Assembly: GCA_016124905.1 (NCBI GenBank)
Contig: WGMV01000029.1
Location: 1 to 44,466 of the forward strand
Reading direction: 5' to 3'
Length of the DNA: 44,466 bases
Source: a bacterium
Lineage (GTDB): Bacteria > Pseudomonadota > Alphaproteobacteria > Rickettsiales > RI-342
Shown piece after piece: positions 8,215 through 15,965 of the stretch. Below the pieces are notes generated by a model. It worked only from the letters and a program-made list of their open reading frames with translations. It was not told the DNA's origin and searched no databases. A program made the position numbers and the translations under genes. The first letter of the stretch is position 1. Each line of letters begins with the position of its first letter.

Positions 8215-8287
8215 CGTTACGAGCGCAGCGAGTTGGACCATTGAGGTCCCGCGCCTTAATAGGCGCGTGAAGCGAGCGTAGCGAGCC
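8215..8287 (+). repeat. Intergenic palindromic repeat, copy 1
   Basis: Between aspS and rnd. It begins GTTACGAGCGCAGCGAGTTG, continues with a GGACC/GGTCC inverted pair (8235-8239 and 8244-8248) and then GCGCC-TTAATA-GGCGC (8251-8266). It closes with CGAGCGTAGCGAG, a near copy of its opening CGAGCGCAGCGAG. A related copy lies at 31005-31074 with the same order of blocks. It encodes nothing I can see. Confidence 0.6.
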
Positions 8288-8300
8288 ACCATATGGTTTC

Positions 8301-8332
8301 TTGCTTTATTAAGGAATTAGCTGTGCTATAGA
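8301..8332 (+). promoter_or_regulatory. Possible promoter of rnd
   Basis: TTGCTT at 8301-8306 is followed after 18 bases by GCTATA (8325-8330), overlapping TATAGA (8327-8332). This lies about 50 bases before the rnd start codon in a locally AT-rich stretch. It is a weak match, offered because it is the best candidate between the repeat and the gene. Confidence 0.3.
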
Positions 8333-8383
8333 GCATCGTTTTATGAAAAACAAAAGTTAAATGACTTAAGGAAACAACCCTGC

Positions 8384-9631
8384 ATGCGCCCACGTCGCAA
8401 AACTTCCAGCCGCCACGCCAACAACCGTCGCAATGCTCCCGCTCGTCCGTACCACGCACGCAGCTCCAAAGGGGTGATCACCACCAACGAAGAACTTAAG
8501 GCATTCTGCGAACTTCTGGCTGCCGGTCCTTATATCGCGCTCGATACCGAATTCATGCGCGAAAAGACCTATTACCCCACACTTTGCCTCATCCAGGCCG
8601 GCAACGACGAATATATCGGCGCCATCGACCCGCTGGCCGAAGGCATCGACCTTCAGCCCCTGCTCGAGCTGATCATGAACGATGAGCTGGTAAAGATCTT
8701 CCACGCCTGCAAGCAGGATATGGAGATTTTCTACAACCTCCTCGGCGGCAAGGTCCCCCAGAACCTGTTCGACACCCAGGTGGCGGCCATGGTTTGCGGC
8801 TTTGGCGAGAATGCCTCCTACGCCCGCCTGGTCAAGGACGTGCTCGGCGTGAACCTGGAAAAAGCCCAGCAATTCACCGATTGGGCCCAGCGCCCGCTGC
8901 GTCCGGAACAGGTGGAATACGCCCTGGGCGACGTCACCTACCTGCCGGAACTTTATCATCACCTGAACGACATCCTTACCCAGGTGGAGCGTCAGGGCTG
9001 GATCGAAGAGGAAATGAAAACCCTCATCGACCCCGAAACCTACAACCCGGCCCCCGAAAAGGCCTGGGAGAAAATGCGCCTCCGCTCCCGCAACCCGCTG
9101 TTCGTGGCGATGGTGCAGGGCCTGGCTGGCTGGCGCGAGCGCGAAGCCCAGCGCCGCAACCATCCGCGCCAATGGGTGGTGAAGGATGACGGGCTGATGG
9201 AAATCGCCGCCACCACCCCCCAAAGCGTGGAAGCCCTGCGCCGCTTGCGCGGCGTGCGCGGCCATATGAGCGATTCCACCGCCGAGGCCATTGTCGGCGT
9301 AGTGCTGGAAGTGCTCGCCAAACCGGCCGAGGACCTGCCCAAGCTGCCGCGCCCGGCCATCCGCCCGACCATTCCGGATTCTACGGTGGAGCTGCTCCGC
9401 GTGCTGTTATGGCATTGCGCCGAGGTCGCCCGTGTCGCCCCGCGCATGCTCGCCAACACCTGGGAACTGGAAGAAATCGCCCTCTATGGCGAAAAGGCCG
9501 AGGTGGATGCCATGAACGGCTGGCGCAAGGAAGTGTTCGGCCAATACGCGCTGGAACTCTGCCAGGGCAAGGTCAGCCTCACCATCCACGATGGCGGCAA
9601 GCTGCGCCTGCTGCGTCACACGGGCAAATAA
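8384..9631 (+). CDS. rnd: Ribonuclease D
   Basis: A 415-residue 3'-5' exoribonuclease of the DEDDy family, acting in tRNA and stable RNA 3' maturation. The ATG at 8384 has AAGGA 10 bases upstream. The first 30 residues are a strongly basic extension (7 Arg and 2 Lys) not found in the E. coli enzyme. Catalytic residues are visible as Asp54 and Glu56 (LDTEFMRE), Asp112 (HACKQDMEIF) and Tyr179/Asp183 (EYALGDVTYL). An HRDC RNA-binding domain follows at about 210-295 and a less conserved second HRDC-like domain at the C-terminus. E. coli RNase D is about 375 residues; the difference is mainly the extension. Its stop codon directly abuts that of the convergent gene (9631/9632). Confidence 0.95.
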   Translation: MRPRRKTSSRHANNRRNAPARPYHARSSKGVITTNEELKAFCELLAAGPYIALDTEFMREKTYYPTLCLIQAGNDEYIGAIDPLAEGIDLQPLLELIMNDELVKIFHACKQDMEIFYNLLGGKVPQNLFDTQVAAMVCGFGENASYARLVKDVLGVNLEKAQQFTDWAQRPLRPEQVEYALGDVTYLPELYHHLNDILTQVERQGWIEEEMKTLIDPETYNPAPEKAWEKMRLRSRNPLFVAMVQGLAGWREREAQRRNHPRQWVVKDDGLMEIAATTPQSVEALRRLRGVRGHMSDSTAEAIVGVVLEVLAKPAEDLPKLPRPAIRPTIPDSTVELLRVLLWHCAEVARVAPRMLANTWELEEIALYGEKAEVDAMNGWRKEVFGQYALELCQGKVSLTIHDGGKLRLLRHTGK

Positions 9632-10045
9632 CTAAACCACGCCGTTGCTATATTCGGCTTCCCACGTCCTCAGCGCTTCGTTGAGGACGTGCAGCACGGC
9701 GTTGCGGTCGGCCCCGTCAAGCGCGCGAATGGCTGCCGGAACGTCCTTTTCCAGGTCCCCTTTGGCCATCTCAAGCACGGTTTTCTCTCCGGCTTCGGTG
9801 AATACAGCCCGCATCTCGGCTTGCAGCCTCATAACGCGCATTGTCTGGGGCAGGCTTTCATCGGTCAAGCCGGGCAAGCGCTTCAACCCGCCCTGCTGTT
9901 CAAGTTCGAACAGCATGTCCAGTATTTCCGGGCCGGTAATAGCTTCCGATCTATTTAGTCTCGCGCCCAGGGCCTGCAGTAACGAAACTTCCAGGCCATT
10001 AAGGATCAGCAGGTTATCATCGGCGGATTGAAGGGAAAGTGCCAT
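9632..10045 (-). CDS. Helical protein of unknown function
   Basis: A 137-residue soluble protein. I chose the ATG at 10045 because GGAG lies six bases upstream; the in-frame ATG at 10057 has no ribosome site, and longer versions run into the promoter region. The sequence is almost entirely predicted helix with regular Leu/Ile/Met spacing (ILNGLEVSLLQALGARLNRS, ILDMLFELEQQG, AIRALDGADRNAVLHVLNEA). It has no cysteine or membrane segment. I recognise no family. It diverges from the gene at 10197 over a shared AT-rich region, and its stop abuts the rnd stop with no gap. Confidence 0.6.
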   Translation of the reverse strand: MALSLQSADDNLLILNGLEVSLLQALGARLNRSEAITGPEILDMLFELEQQGGLKRLPGLTDESLPQTMRVMRLQAEMRAVFTEAGEKTVLEMAKGDLEKDVPAAIRALDGADRNAVLHVLNEALRTWEAEYSNGVV

Positions 10046-10057
10046 GCATGACTCCAT

Positions 10058-10086
10058 TATTTTAATCGTTATGCTGCCTGTATAAT
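10058..10086 (+). promoter_or_regulatory. Divergent promoter region with perfect -10
   Basis: TATAAT at 10081-10086 is a perfect plus-strand -10 element upstream of the gene at 10197, with only a weak AT-rich -35 equivalent near 10058-10063. On the minus strand the same bases read TATTAT, with GTCACA (four of six) 18 bases upstream. The region could therefore serve both divergent genes. Confidence 0.4.
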
Positions 10087-10196
10087 ACGGCTCCGATGAC
10101 GCTAATGTGACGGAAGCGTGAATATTCCATACGGTAAATACGGCATCTTGCGCCAAGCCCGCCGCAAGGCTAGCTTAAGGCTACACAGGGTGCCTC

Positions 10197-10853
10197 ATGC
10201 TGAGATTCAAAAGACCGAACATCGCAAGCTTCATGCATTTCGACCGCTTCAGCTGGGTGGCGCTTGCCATCCTGGTGGTGGTCTGTGCGGCGGTTTACGG
10301 TGCGCGGCTGGCCTCTCAAAAACCGCCTGAAACCGACCCGTTGCTCAAAGGAGTGGACCTGGCCAAGGAAGCCGCTCTGTTCGATGCAGGAAATTCGCTA
10401 GGCCTTTGCTACACCGATGGCCTGGTCACCCGCATCCGTAATGCCGAGGAAATGGGCAATGCCGCCGAAGTGCAGAACCTCATCGGCCAGGGCGAGGCCA
10501 TGTGCGACCAGAATAAGGACATGCTGGGCAAGGCCGCCTTCCTGGCTTCCGGCGCGGAAGCTGCCATCCAGGGCGGTAACGATTTGCGCACCGCCGAGGA
10601 ACTCTACCAGCGCCTGCTTAAATTGACCGGCACCGCCTTGCCGGAGGATGATGCCGCCGTTCACGTGATCAGGGGATATCGTGTGGTGGCGCTTCGGGGC
10701 ATCGCCACCATCTATACCCAGGCCGCCGCCGCGCTGAAGGAGCATGGCAACCCAGACAAAGCTGCGCAATACGAAGCCGCGGCCACCCAGATGCAGTCCC
10801 AGATCGACCAGCTAAGCCAATCCACGCAGGAAAATACTGTTAAAAAACCGTAA
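10197..10853 (+). CDS. Membrane-anchored helical protein of unknown function
   Basis: A 218-residue protein with a short basic N-terminus (MLRFKRPN) and one transmembrane helix at about 20-38 (WVALAILVVVCAAVYGARLA), so most of the chain should face the periplasm. The rest is helical and Ala/Gln/Glu-rich with paired-helix spacing like tetratricopeptide repeats (TAEELYQRLLKLTG, ALRGIATIYTQAAAALKEHG, PDKAAQYEAAATQMQSQIDQ). TPR-like folding is an inference; I do not recognise a named family. CAGGGTG precedes the ATG. The metallophosphoesterase gene follows after 38 bases on the same strand. Confidence 0.68.
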   Translation: MLRFKRPNIASFMHFDRFSWVALAILVVVCAAVYGARLASQKPPETDPLLKGVDLAKEAALFDAGNSLGLCYTDGLVTRIRNAEEMGNAAEVQNLIGQGEAMCDQNKDMLGKAAFLASGAEAAIQGGNDLRTAEELYQRLLKLTGTALPEDDAAVHVIRGYRVVALRGIATIYTQAAAALKEHGNPDKAAQYEAAATQMQSQIDQLSQSTQENTVKKP

Positions 10854-10891
10854 CAGCTTTCGGTTATGGTCTCCCGCAACTGGAGATACGC

Positions 10892-12013
10892 ATGACGGAA
10901 ATCAATACAGGCCTGACGGGCATAGAAGTCTTTTCAGATCTTCATCTGACAACGCTTTACGGCACAGGCAAGAAAGAGCTCGAGCGCATTTATGCGCGTT
11001 TGCAGGAGCTGGAAGACAAGGTCGCCCTCGGCGCGCTTGACCAGGGCCTGTGCCTGATAAACGGAGATTTGCCCGATTTGGACGAGCCCATGCCCGGGTA
11101 TGATCCGGTCAAGGCGGGCCTGTCGGTGGTGCGCCGCATTCTACAGGATTTCCCGCATCTCCACGTCGTTTATGTGGAGGGCAATCACGATAATCATCCC
11201 GAATACATAAAGCTCCTGCATGAGCTGGAGAGCGAATTTCCCGGCCGTCTGGAATACCGCAAATATTTCTATCATCGGGGCGATATCCTGGCGCTGCACG
11301 GACAGCACGTATTCGGCGGCGCGAAAAAAAGCGAGCAGCTGGAAGTGCCCGCCCTGGTGGCGGATAGCGACAGTGCGGAAATCCCCAAGCCGAACCCCAT
11401 TATGGCGGGCATTTACGGCATCGTGAAAATGCTGATCACCGGCATTGTGGCGGAAAAAAACTTCCCCAAGGAATACCTCATCAATCGCATGGAATATGCC
11501 TTGAACGACGTGGCGTCGGGCTCGGGCATCGGAATGGAGCGGCTTTTGGATATGGGCTCAAGGGAGGTGTTCCTGCAAAGCCTCAGGGAAATTCCCGAAT
11601 CCCATGGAGTTTCGGAACTCGACCGTCAGGCGATTGAGCGGCTGGCCGAAGAAATGGCCCAACTGGCCAGGGCCCTGTGCAATGGTGAGGTTCATCATGT
11701 GCTGGCCGGGCACGTTCATTGGCCCGAACCCTTGCTGAACATCCCGCTGGAAGTGGCAGGGCATCCGCTGCGAATGCATTTTACGGGCGCTGCCGTGCGC
11801 GATTTTGTCAAAGGAGTGCCCTGTGTTGGCCTGTCCATGATTCAGGAAGATGGCCAGACCAGGCAGATCTTCAGTTCCGTGCAGCCGGGCGATATTCTGG
11901 CCCAGGCCGATCAGCACATCATAGGTGACAGGGACACAAGCTCCGACCTGGATCTCTGGCGCGCGCTCATGAGTGGAGAATCCGTCGTGGAAGGCCAGGC
12001 AGCCGTTCGCTAA
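10892..12013 (+). CDS. Calcineurin-like metallophosphoesterase
   Basis: A 373-residue cytoplasmic protein. The ATG has GGAG seven bases upstream. All core motifs of the binuclear-metal phosphoesterase fold are present in order: SDLH (15-18), NGDLPDLD (57-64), GNHDN (97-101), the histidine pair LHGQH (135-139) and GHVHW near residue 273. A helical insertion of about 120 residues separates the HGQH and GHVH motifs. It is longer than the compact YfcE type and lacks features that would make me call it LpxH, CpdA or a nuclease, so the substrate is unknown. Its stop overlaps that of the convergent sulfurtransferase gene by four bases. Confidence 0.87.
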   Translation: MTEINTGLTGIEVFSDLHLTTLYGTGKKELERIYARLQELEDKVALGALDQGLCLINGDLPDLDEPMPGYDPVKAGLSVVRRILQDFPHLHVVYVEGNHDNHPEYIKLLHELESEFPGRLEYRKYFYHRGDILALHGQHVFGGAKKSEQLEVPALVADSDSAEIPKPNPIMAGIYGIVKMLITGIVAEKNFPKEYLINRMEYALNDVASGSGIGMERLLDMGSREVFLQSLREIPESHGVSELDRQAIERLAEEMAQLARALCNGEVHHVLAGHVHWPEPLLNIPLEVAGHPLRMHFTGAAVRDFVKGVPCVGLSMIQEDGQTRQIFSSVQPGDILAQADQHIIGDRDTSSDLDLWRALMSGESVVEGQAAVR

Positions 12014-13410
12014 TCCCGATAGAGCGTGGCCAGCTTGCGTTCCTGCCTGCTGACCGTGAACCCGGCCTGCTGTAACAACAGCAATGCGCGCGGATGGTCC
12101 AGCGAGGACACATTCACCATCACCCGTTCCGGCGCATGTTTCCAGGCGAGGTTCACGGCCGTATAGATCAGGTATTTGCCGAGCCCCCTGCCCATATGGT
12201 CCGGCAAAAGGCCGACATAGGGGATGCGGGCCTCTTCCGGGTTTCGCAGGTTAAGTTCAAAATAACCCGCAGGCGCGCCCTTATGGTAAAGCACATGTGC
12301 CTCATGCATCGGGTGGTGCAGGTAATCCGTCAGCTCCGTGTCATCCATGCGCAGGCGGCTGCTCCAGTGCCAGGGGCGGCCAATACGATGGTAGAGATAG
12401 CGATAATAGCTGAGGGGTATATCCTCCGCATACATCAGCTCCATATCGCCCGTCGGGGCCACGGGCATGGCCTTATCCGGCGGCATGGACATTTCCAGAA
12501 TGGTGTAGGTTACCTCCCCCGTCACCAGGGTGGGAATATGGATACCCGTCATCCGGCCGATATCATGCTCCACCGGCGTCAGCATCTCCGCCTGGCCCCA
12601 TTCCGCCCAGGAGCCGTCATACAACACCCAGTCTTCGTGCCCGATTTCGGCAAGCGCCAGGCACAGCACCGCTGCCGTCACGCCGCTGCCGCAGGTGGTG
12701 GCGATGGGTTTGGCCAGGTTTACCCCCGCCGCCTCAAACAGGCTCCTGAGCTTGTCAGGTGGCAGCAGTTGCTTGCAGATGGGGTCCAGCAGGCTGGCAT
12801 AATGCACATGGAAACTGCCCGGTATATGGCCCTGACGCATATGTTCGCGCGGTTCCACCTCGCGCCCGGCGAACCGTGCGGAGGAGCGCGCATCCACCAC
12901 TTGCCGCCCGTCCAGCATCTGCCGTTGCAGCCCATGCAGGTCGCACACAAGCCGGGCAGGCGAAGGAACGGGGTAATCCGTCTTCGCAGGGTTCACATAA
13001 TCCCCCGCCACCATCTGTCGCGCCGCCCTCCAGGCAGGCAGACCGCCTGCCAGCACCCGCACCTGCCGGTGGCCGAAGGCTTTTAGCATCCACCAGGCGC
13101 GCGCGGCGGAAAACAACCCTGCGCTGTCATAAACCACCACTTCATGTTCCGGCGTAATGCCAAGCTCCGCCATCCCTTGGGCAAAGGCCCCGGGTGACGG
13201 CAGCATATGGGGCAGGGGAGTCGTTTGGTCGGCCAGTTCGTCGATATCCAGAAACTGCGCCCCGGGAATATGCGCGGCATTGAACTCCTGCAATGCGTCC
13301 CGACCGCTGGCGGGCATGTGCCAAGATGCGTCCAGCACCGCCAGTTTGGTATCTTTGCCGAGGCGTTCGGCAAGCTCTTCCACGCTGATCTGGTGGAGGC
13401 TTGAACTCAT
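12010..13410 (-). CDS. Fusion: 3-mercaptopyruvate/thiosulfate sulfurtransferase plus GNAT acetyltransferase
   Basis: A 466-residue protein with two enzymes in one frame. Residues 1-285 form the two-rhodanese sulfurtransferase of the SseA type: an inactive first domain (AHIPGAQFLDIDELAD at 46-61) and a catalytic second domain with persulfide-forming Cys240 in CGSGVTA, the loop typical of mercaptopyruvate sulfurtransferases. Residues about 295-466 form a GNAT N-acetyltransferase with MGRGLG (406-411) as the acetyl-CoA loop and DHPRALLLLQQAGF near the C-terminus. I know this GNAT type (FYRYLY-like and HVLY-like segments) as a stand-alone alphaproteobacterial protein. No stop or frame change lies between the parts. 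The ATG overlaps the upstream DUF2610 stop as ATGA, so translation is probably coupled. Confidence 0.88.
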   Translation of the reverse strand: MSSSLHQISVEELAERLGKDTKLAVLDASWHMPASGRDALQEFNAAHIPGAQFLDIDELADQTTPLPHMLPSPGAFAQGMAELGITPEHEVVVYDSAGLFSAARAWWMLKAFGHRQVRVLAGGLPAWRAARQMVAGDYVNPAKTDYPVPSPARLVCDLHGLQRQMLDGRQVVDARSSARFAGREVEPREHMRQGHIPGSFHVHYASLLDPICKQLLPPDKLRSLFEAAGVNLAKPIATTCGSGVTAAVLCLALAEIGHEDWVLYDGSWAEWGQAEMLTPVEHDIGRMTGIHIPTLVTGEVTYTILEMSMPPDKAMPVAPTGDMELMYAEDIPLSYYRYLYHRIGRPWHWSSRLRMDDTELTDYLHHPMHEAHVLYHKGAPAGYFELNLRNPEEARIPYVGLLPDHMGRGLGKYLIYTAVNLAWKHAPERVMVNVSSLDHPRALLLLQQAGFTVSRQERKLATLYRD

Positions 13411-14126
13411 GCCGCGCCGCCGTTCTGGCTGTCTGTTTGCTCCTCGCCGCCACTTTCCTGCGCGGCGAAGGGGTTGGCCGGGGGCGCCTTGTTCGGGTCT
13501 GCCGTGGTGGGGGCGGTTGCCGCCGGTTTGAACGGGTTGGTCGGCGGCTTGGCGGGTGGGCCGGGCACGGTGGGTGCCTTGGTTGCGGCCTCGGGCGGCT
13601 TGGCGGGTTGGGCCACTGGCGGCAGCGCAACCGGTGCAGCGGGCGGTGCAGCGGGCGTGGCCGGTTTGGCCGGAGCGGCGGCGCCTGCCGCGGCTGGCGG
13701 TTTCGCCGCGCCTTGATTCTTGGCGAATGGGTTGGTCAGGCCGCCTGCTGCGGGGGCGGGTTTTGCCGCCGCTGCGGCTGTCGCGCCGGGTTTGGGCAGG
13801 CCGGGCACGGGTGCCGCTTTAGCGCCGGGCGCGCCGGGTTTTGCTGCGGCCGCGCCGCCGGTTGTCTGGCGCTTCTTCTCTTCCTCCTGCGCCGCGCCAA
13901 GTGCGTAGACGCATAACTCCTCAAAGGAAACGCCCTGCTCCTGGGATATTTTATGAAGCTTCTCAAAGCTTTCCATCACCTCGGGCGGGATGGTGCCGCC
14001 TCGCTCCTTAGAAAGCCAGTCAGCCTGAAATTGCAACGGATGGTTCTTGGGGTTCGGTTCGCCGATATAGACGCTGAAGGGGGATTTCTTGCCGCCGAAA
14101 TCGCACGGGATGGAAAATTTCTTCAT
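13407..14126 (-). CDS. DUF2610-domain protein with Pro/Ala-rich tail
   Basis: A 239-residue protein; the ATG at 14126 has CAGGAGG about 11 bases upstream. Residues 1-80 match what I recall of DUF2610, a short domain in Rickettsia and other alphaproteobacteria: MKKFSIPCDFGG, then YIGEPNPKNHPLQFQADWLS, RGGTIPPEVMESF and VSFEELCVYAL. The function is unknown. The remaining 160 residues are low-complexity Ala/Pro/Lys with three NPF tripeptides (132-134, 197-199, 218-220) and an acidic end. No signal peptide or membrane segment is present. It overlaps the following sulfurtransferase-GNAT gene by ATGA. The tail resembles in composition that of the adjacent complex I subunit. Confidence 0.75.
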   Translation of the reverse strand: MKKFSIPCDFGGKKSPFSVYIGEPNPKNHPLQFQADWLSKERGGTIPPEVMESFEKLHKISQEQGVSFEELCVYALGAAQEEEKKRQTTGGAAAAKPGAPGAKAAPVPGLPKPGATAAAAAKPAPAAGGLTNPFAKNQGAAKPPAAAGAAAPAKPATPAAPPAAPVALPPVAQPAKPPEAATKAPTVPGPPAKPPTNPFKPAATAPTTADPNKAPPANPFAAQESGGEEQTDSQNGGAA

Positions 14127-14204
14127 GGCGGCGGTTTCCTCCTGTTGGAACCATACCAAGGCGAGGTGAAGAAGCGATTAACCGCTTGTTAGTCCCTCGG
14201 GGGC

Positions 14205-14897
14205 CTATTTCTTTTTGCCCGGTTGTTTCGGCAGCGGCTTTTTTAACGCAACAATAGGTTTTGCCGGTTTGGCAGCGCCGGATGCAACGGGTTTGGTAAT
14301 CTTGGGTGCGGCAGGCGCGGTCGCTTTGCGCGGCGTTTGGCCAGCCACTGGCCTTGGCGCCACCTGGATAAGCTTTTTCTTGGCGGCGGGTTTTAACACG
14401 GGAACAATAGGGCGCCCGACTTCGGCCACCATTTTCTTGGTCGTGGCGGAGGAGGGTTCAATGGCCTTATTGCCGGCTTCCTGTGCCACGGCCGCCTGCT
14501 GCTGCATGGGCGCGGCATTGGCCTTGGCGGGGGAGGCCGGTGTGGCCATGCGTGGTATGGCCGCCGTGGGTGTGTTGGTTAGCCCGGCATAGGCGCGCAC
14601 CCGGTTAAAGGAGAAGTTATCGGCATAGGCCTTCACCTGAAGCGCCGGGTCGTGCGGCACGCCCAGCACGAAGCGGATGCCCCGTTCCTCGGCGTAGCTG
14701 ACGGCCTCTTCCTTGGTTGGGAATGCCAGCTTGAGCTGCTGCAGCATATCGCCTGATCCGGTCCAGCCCATGATATGCTCGATGCGCTTGCGCTCCTGCG
14801 GGATGAATTCCAGCACCCACGCGCCGGTTTTCCGCTTGCCGGACTGCATGGCCGTTTTAGCGGGGCGGTAGATCCGTGCAACAGGAGCCTCAGACAT
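14205..14897 (-). CDS. NDUFS4-like complex I accessory subunit with long basic tail
   Basis: A 230-residue protein. The ATG at 14897 has AAGAGG six bases upstream; an open frame further upstream runs antisense to the next gene and is ignored. Residues about 5-103 are the ETC complex I subunit domain (PF04800, the NDUFS4/18-kDa family): ARIYRPAKTAMQSGKRKTGA, WVLEF, MGWTGSGDM, FPTKEEAVSYAEERGI and KAYADNFSFNRVRAY. In alphaproteobacteria and mitochondria this subunit stabilises the peripheral arm of NADH:ubiquinone oxidoreductase. The usual bacterial protein ends near residue 100. Here about 125 further residues follow, rich in Ala, Pro and Lys and ending PKQPGKKK, with a strong positive charge. 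No other nuo gene is in the window. It diverges from the deaminase gene at 14959. Confidence 0.88.
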   Translation of the reverse strand: MSEAPVARIYRPAKTAMQSGKRKTGAWVLEFIPQERKRIEHIMGWTGSGDMLQQLKLAFPTKEEAVSYAEERGIRFVLGVPHDPALQVKAYADNFSFNRVRAYAGLTNTPTAAIPRMATPASPAKANAAPMQQQAAVAQEAGNKAIEPSSATTKKMVAEVGRPIVPVLKPAAKKKLIQVAPRPVAGQTPRKATAPAAPKITKPVASGAAKPAKPIVALKKPLPKQPGKKK

Positions 14898-14958
14898 GAT
14901 TAACCTCTTATTGTGCAACTCAGCGCTATAGTGGACAAAATAACGTGGATTTCCACCG

Positions 14959-15444
14959 ATGCAATCATCCCAGCAACAAGACGAGCACTTTCTGCGCCAT
15001 GTCATCCATCTGGCGCATGAGGTGCAGGCCCGCAACGAGGGTGGACCCTTCGCCTGCATCCTGGTGATGGATGGTGAGATCATCGGCACGGGCTGGAACC
15101 GCGTTACCGGCGATTGCGACCCCACCGCCCATGCCGAGGTGGTCGCCATCCGCGAGGCCTGCAAATCCCTGGGCCAGTTTCACCTGCACGGGGCCGTGCT
15201 TTATACCAGCTGCGAACCATGCCCCATGTGCCTGGCTGCCGCCTATTGGGCGCATGTGGACCGCATCGTCTTTGCGGCAAGCCGCGAACGCGCCGCCCTC
15301 AGCGGCTTCGATGATGCCTTCATCTACGATCAGTTCGCGCAGGAAGCATCCCAGCGCAGCATTCCCAGCATGCAAATGCTGGAAGAGGAGGGGGAAGATC
15401 CCTTTGATGCCTGGGACAAAAAGCGGGATAAGCGGCGTTATTGA
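14959..15444 (+). CDS. Guanine deaminase-type nucleoside/nucleobase deaminase
   Basis: A 161-residue zinc deaminase of the cytidine/deoxycytidylate deaminase fold. The zinc ligands and proton shuttle are visible as H58-A-E60 (PTAHAEV) and C88/C91 (SCEPCPMC). The extended matches to Bacillus GuaD are GDCDPTAHAEVVAIREACK, LYTSCEPCPMCLAAAYWAHV and the C-terminal SGFDDAFIYDQF, which in GuaD closes over the active site of the partner subunit. I therefore prefer guanine deamination to xanthine over tRNA adenosine deamination (TadA), but substrate assignment by sequence is imperfect. The gene abuts the convergent gene (15444/15445). Confidence 0.82.
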   Translation: MQSSQQQDEHFLRHVIHLAHEVQARNEGGPFACILVMDGEIIGTGWNRVTGDCDPTAHAEVVAIREACKSLGQFHLHGAVLYTSCEPCPMCLAAAYWAHVDRIVFAASRERAALSGFDDAFIYDQFAQEASQRSIPSMQMLEEEGEDPFDAWDKKRDKRRY

Positions 15445-15849
15445 TTACTTGCCGACAAATCCGGGCACAAAAAATGCCTGCACCTGCTCTTGTTCGGCCA
15501 GCATACGGACAATCTGAGTGGTTTGGGTCGATTGTGCCGATGGAAGCGCCACCGTTGGCACCAGCACATTGACAACATTGGCGGCATTGCGCCCCTCTTC
15601 GCCTGCCAGGCCCGCGACATAGCCATCAATGCCCTTTGCCGCCATATAGGACAGACCGGATTCCCGCAAAAGCCATTCTATCGCCGTCAACTCGTCGGCC
15701 CCATTGCCGTAATAAACGACCTTGTCTGTCGGAATCTTAGCCGCCTGAAGGGCATCAAGCAATTTACCGGCAAAAGCCTGGGCCGCTTCCGCATCGGGAA
15801 AGCAGATATTCCAGCCATAGTTCCAGTCATGCAAAGGGCTTTTCGGCAT
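15445..15849 (-). CDS. Small soluble protein of unknown function
   Basis: A 134-residue protein. I chose the ATG at 15849 because GGAG lies six bases before it; another ATG four codons earlier (15861) lacks a ribosome site. The chain alternates helices and strands (WNYGWNICFPDAEAAQAFAG, VVYYGNGADELTAIEWLLRE, NVVNVLVPTVALP) with no signal peptide and no recognised motif. The composition is ordinary for the region. I recognise no family. Its stop directly abuts the deaminase stop, and 116 bases separate its start from the divergent DUF2170 gene. Confidence 0.62.
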   Translation of the reverse strand: MPKSPLHDWNYGWNICFPDAEAAQAFAGKLLDALQAAKIPTDKVVYYGNGADELTAIEWLLRESGLSYMAAKGIDGYVAGLAGEEGRNAANVVNVLVPTVALPSAQSTQTTQIVRMLAEQEQVQAFFVPGFVGK

Positions 15850-15965
15850 AGGGCGCTCCATTTAAAGATGGCCTGTGATAAACCCGCCGCGTGACGTTTT
15901 TATGACCGCACCCGGAACAACCAACATCAAGCCTTTTTTAATCAGAAGCCTGCTAGGGTGCATCC

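Noticed and set aside
6401-8281. Long plus-strand open frame opposite aspS
   Set aside because: It is antisense to a clear aspartyl-tRNA synthetase, His/Arg-rich and without family features; a by-product of codon bias in high-G+C DNA.
13400-14900. Pro/Ala-rich tails as sequencing artefacts or frameshifted ends
   Set aside because: Both frames stay open with ordinary third-position G+C bias and end at stops coherent with neighbours (ATGA overlap at 13407-13410), so they look like real coding tails.
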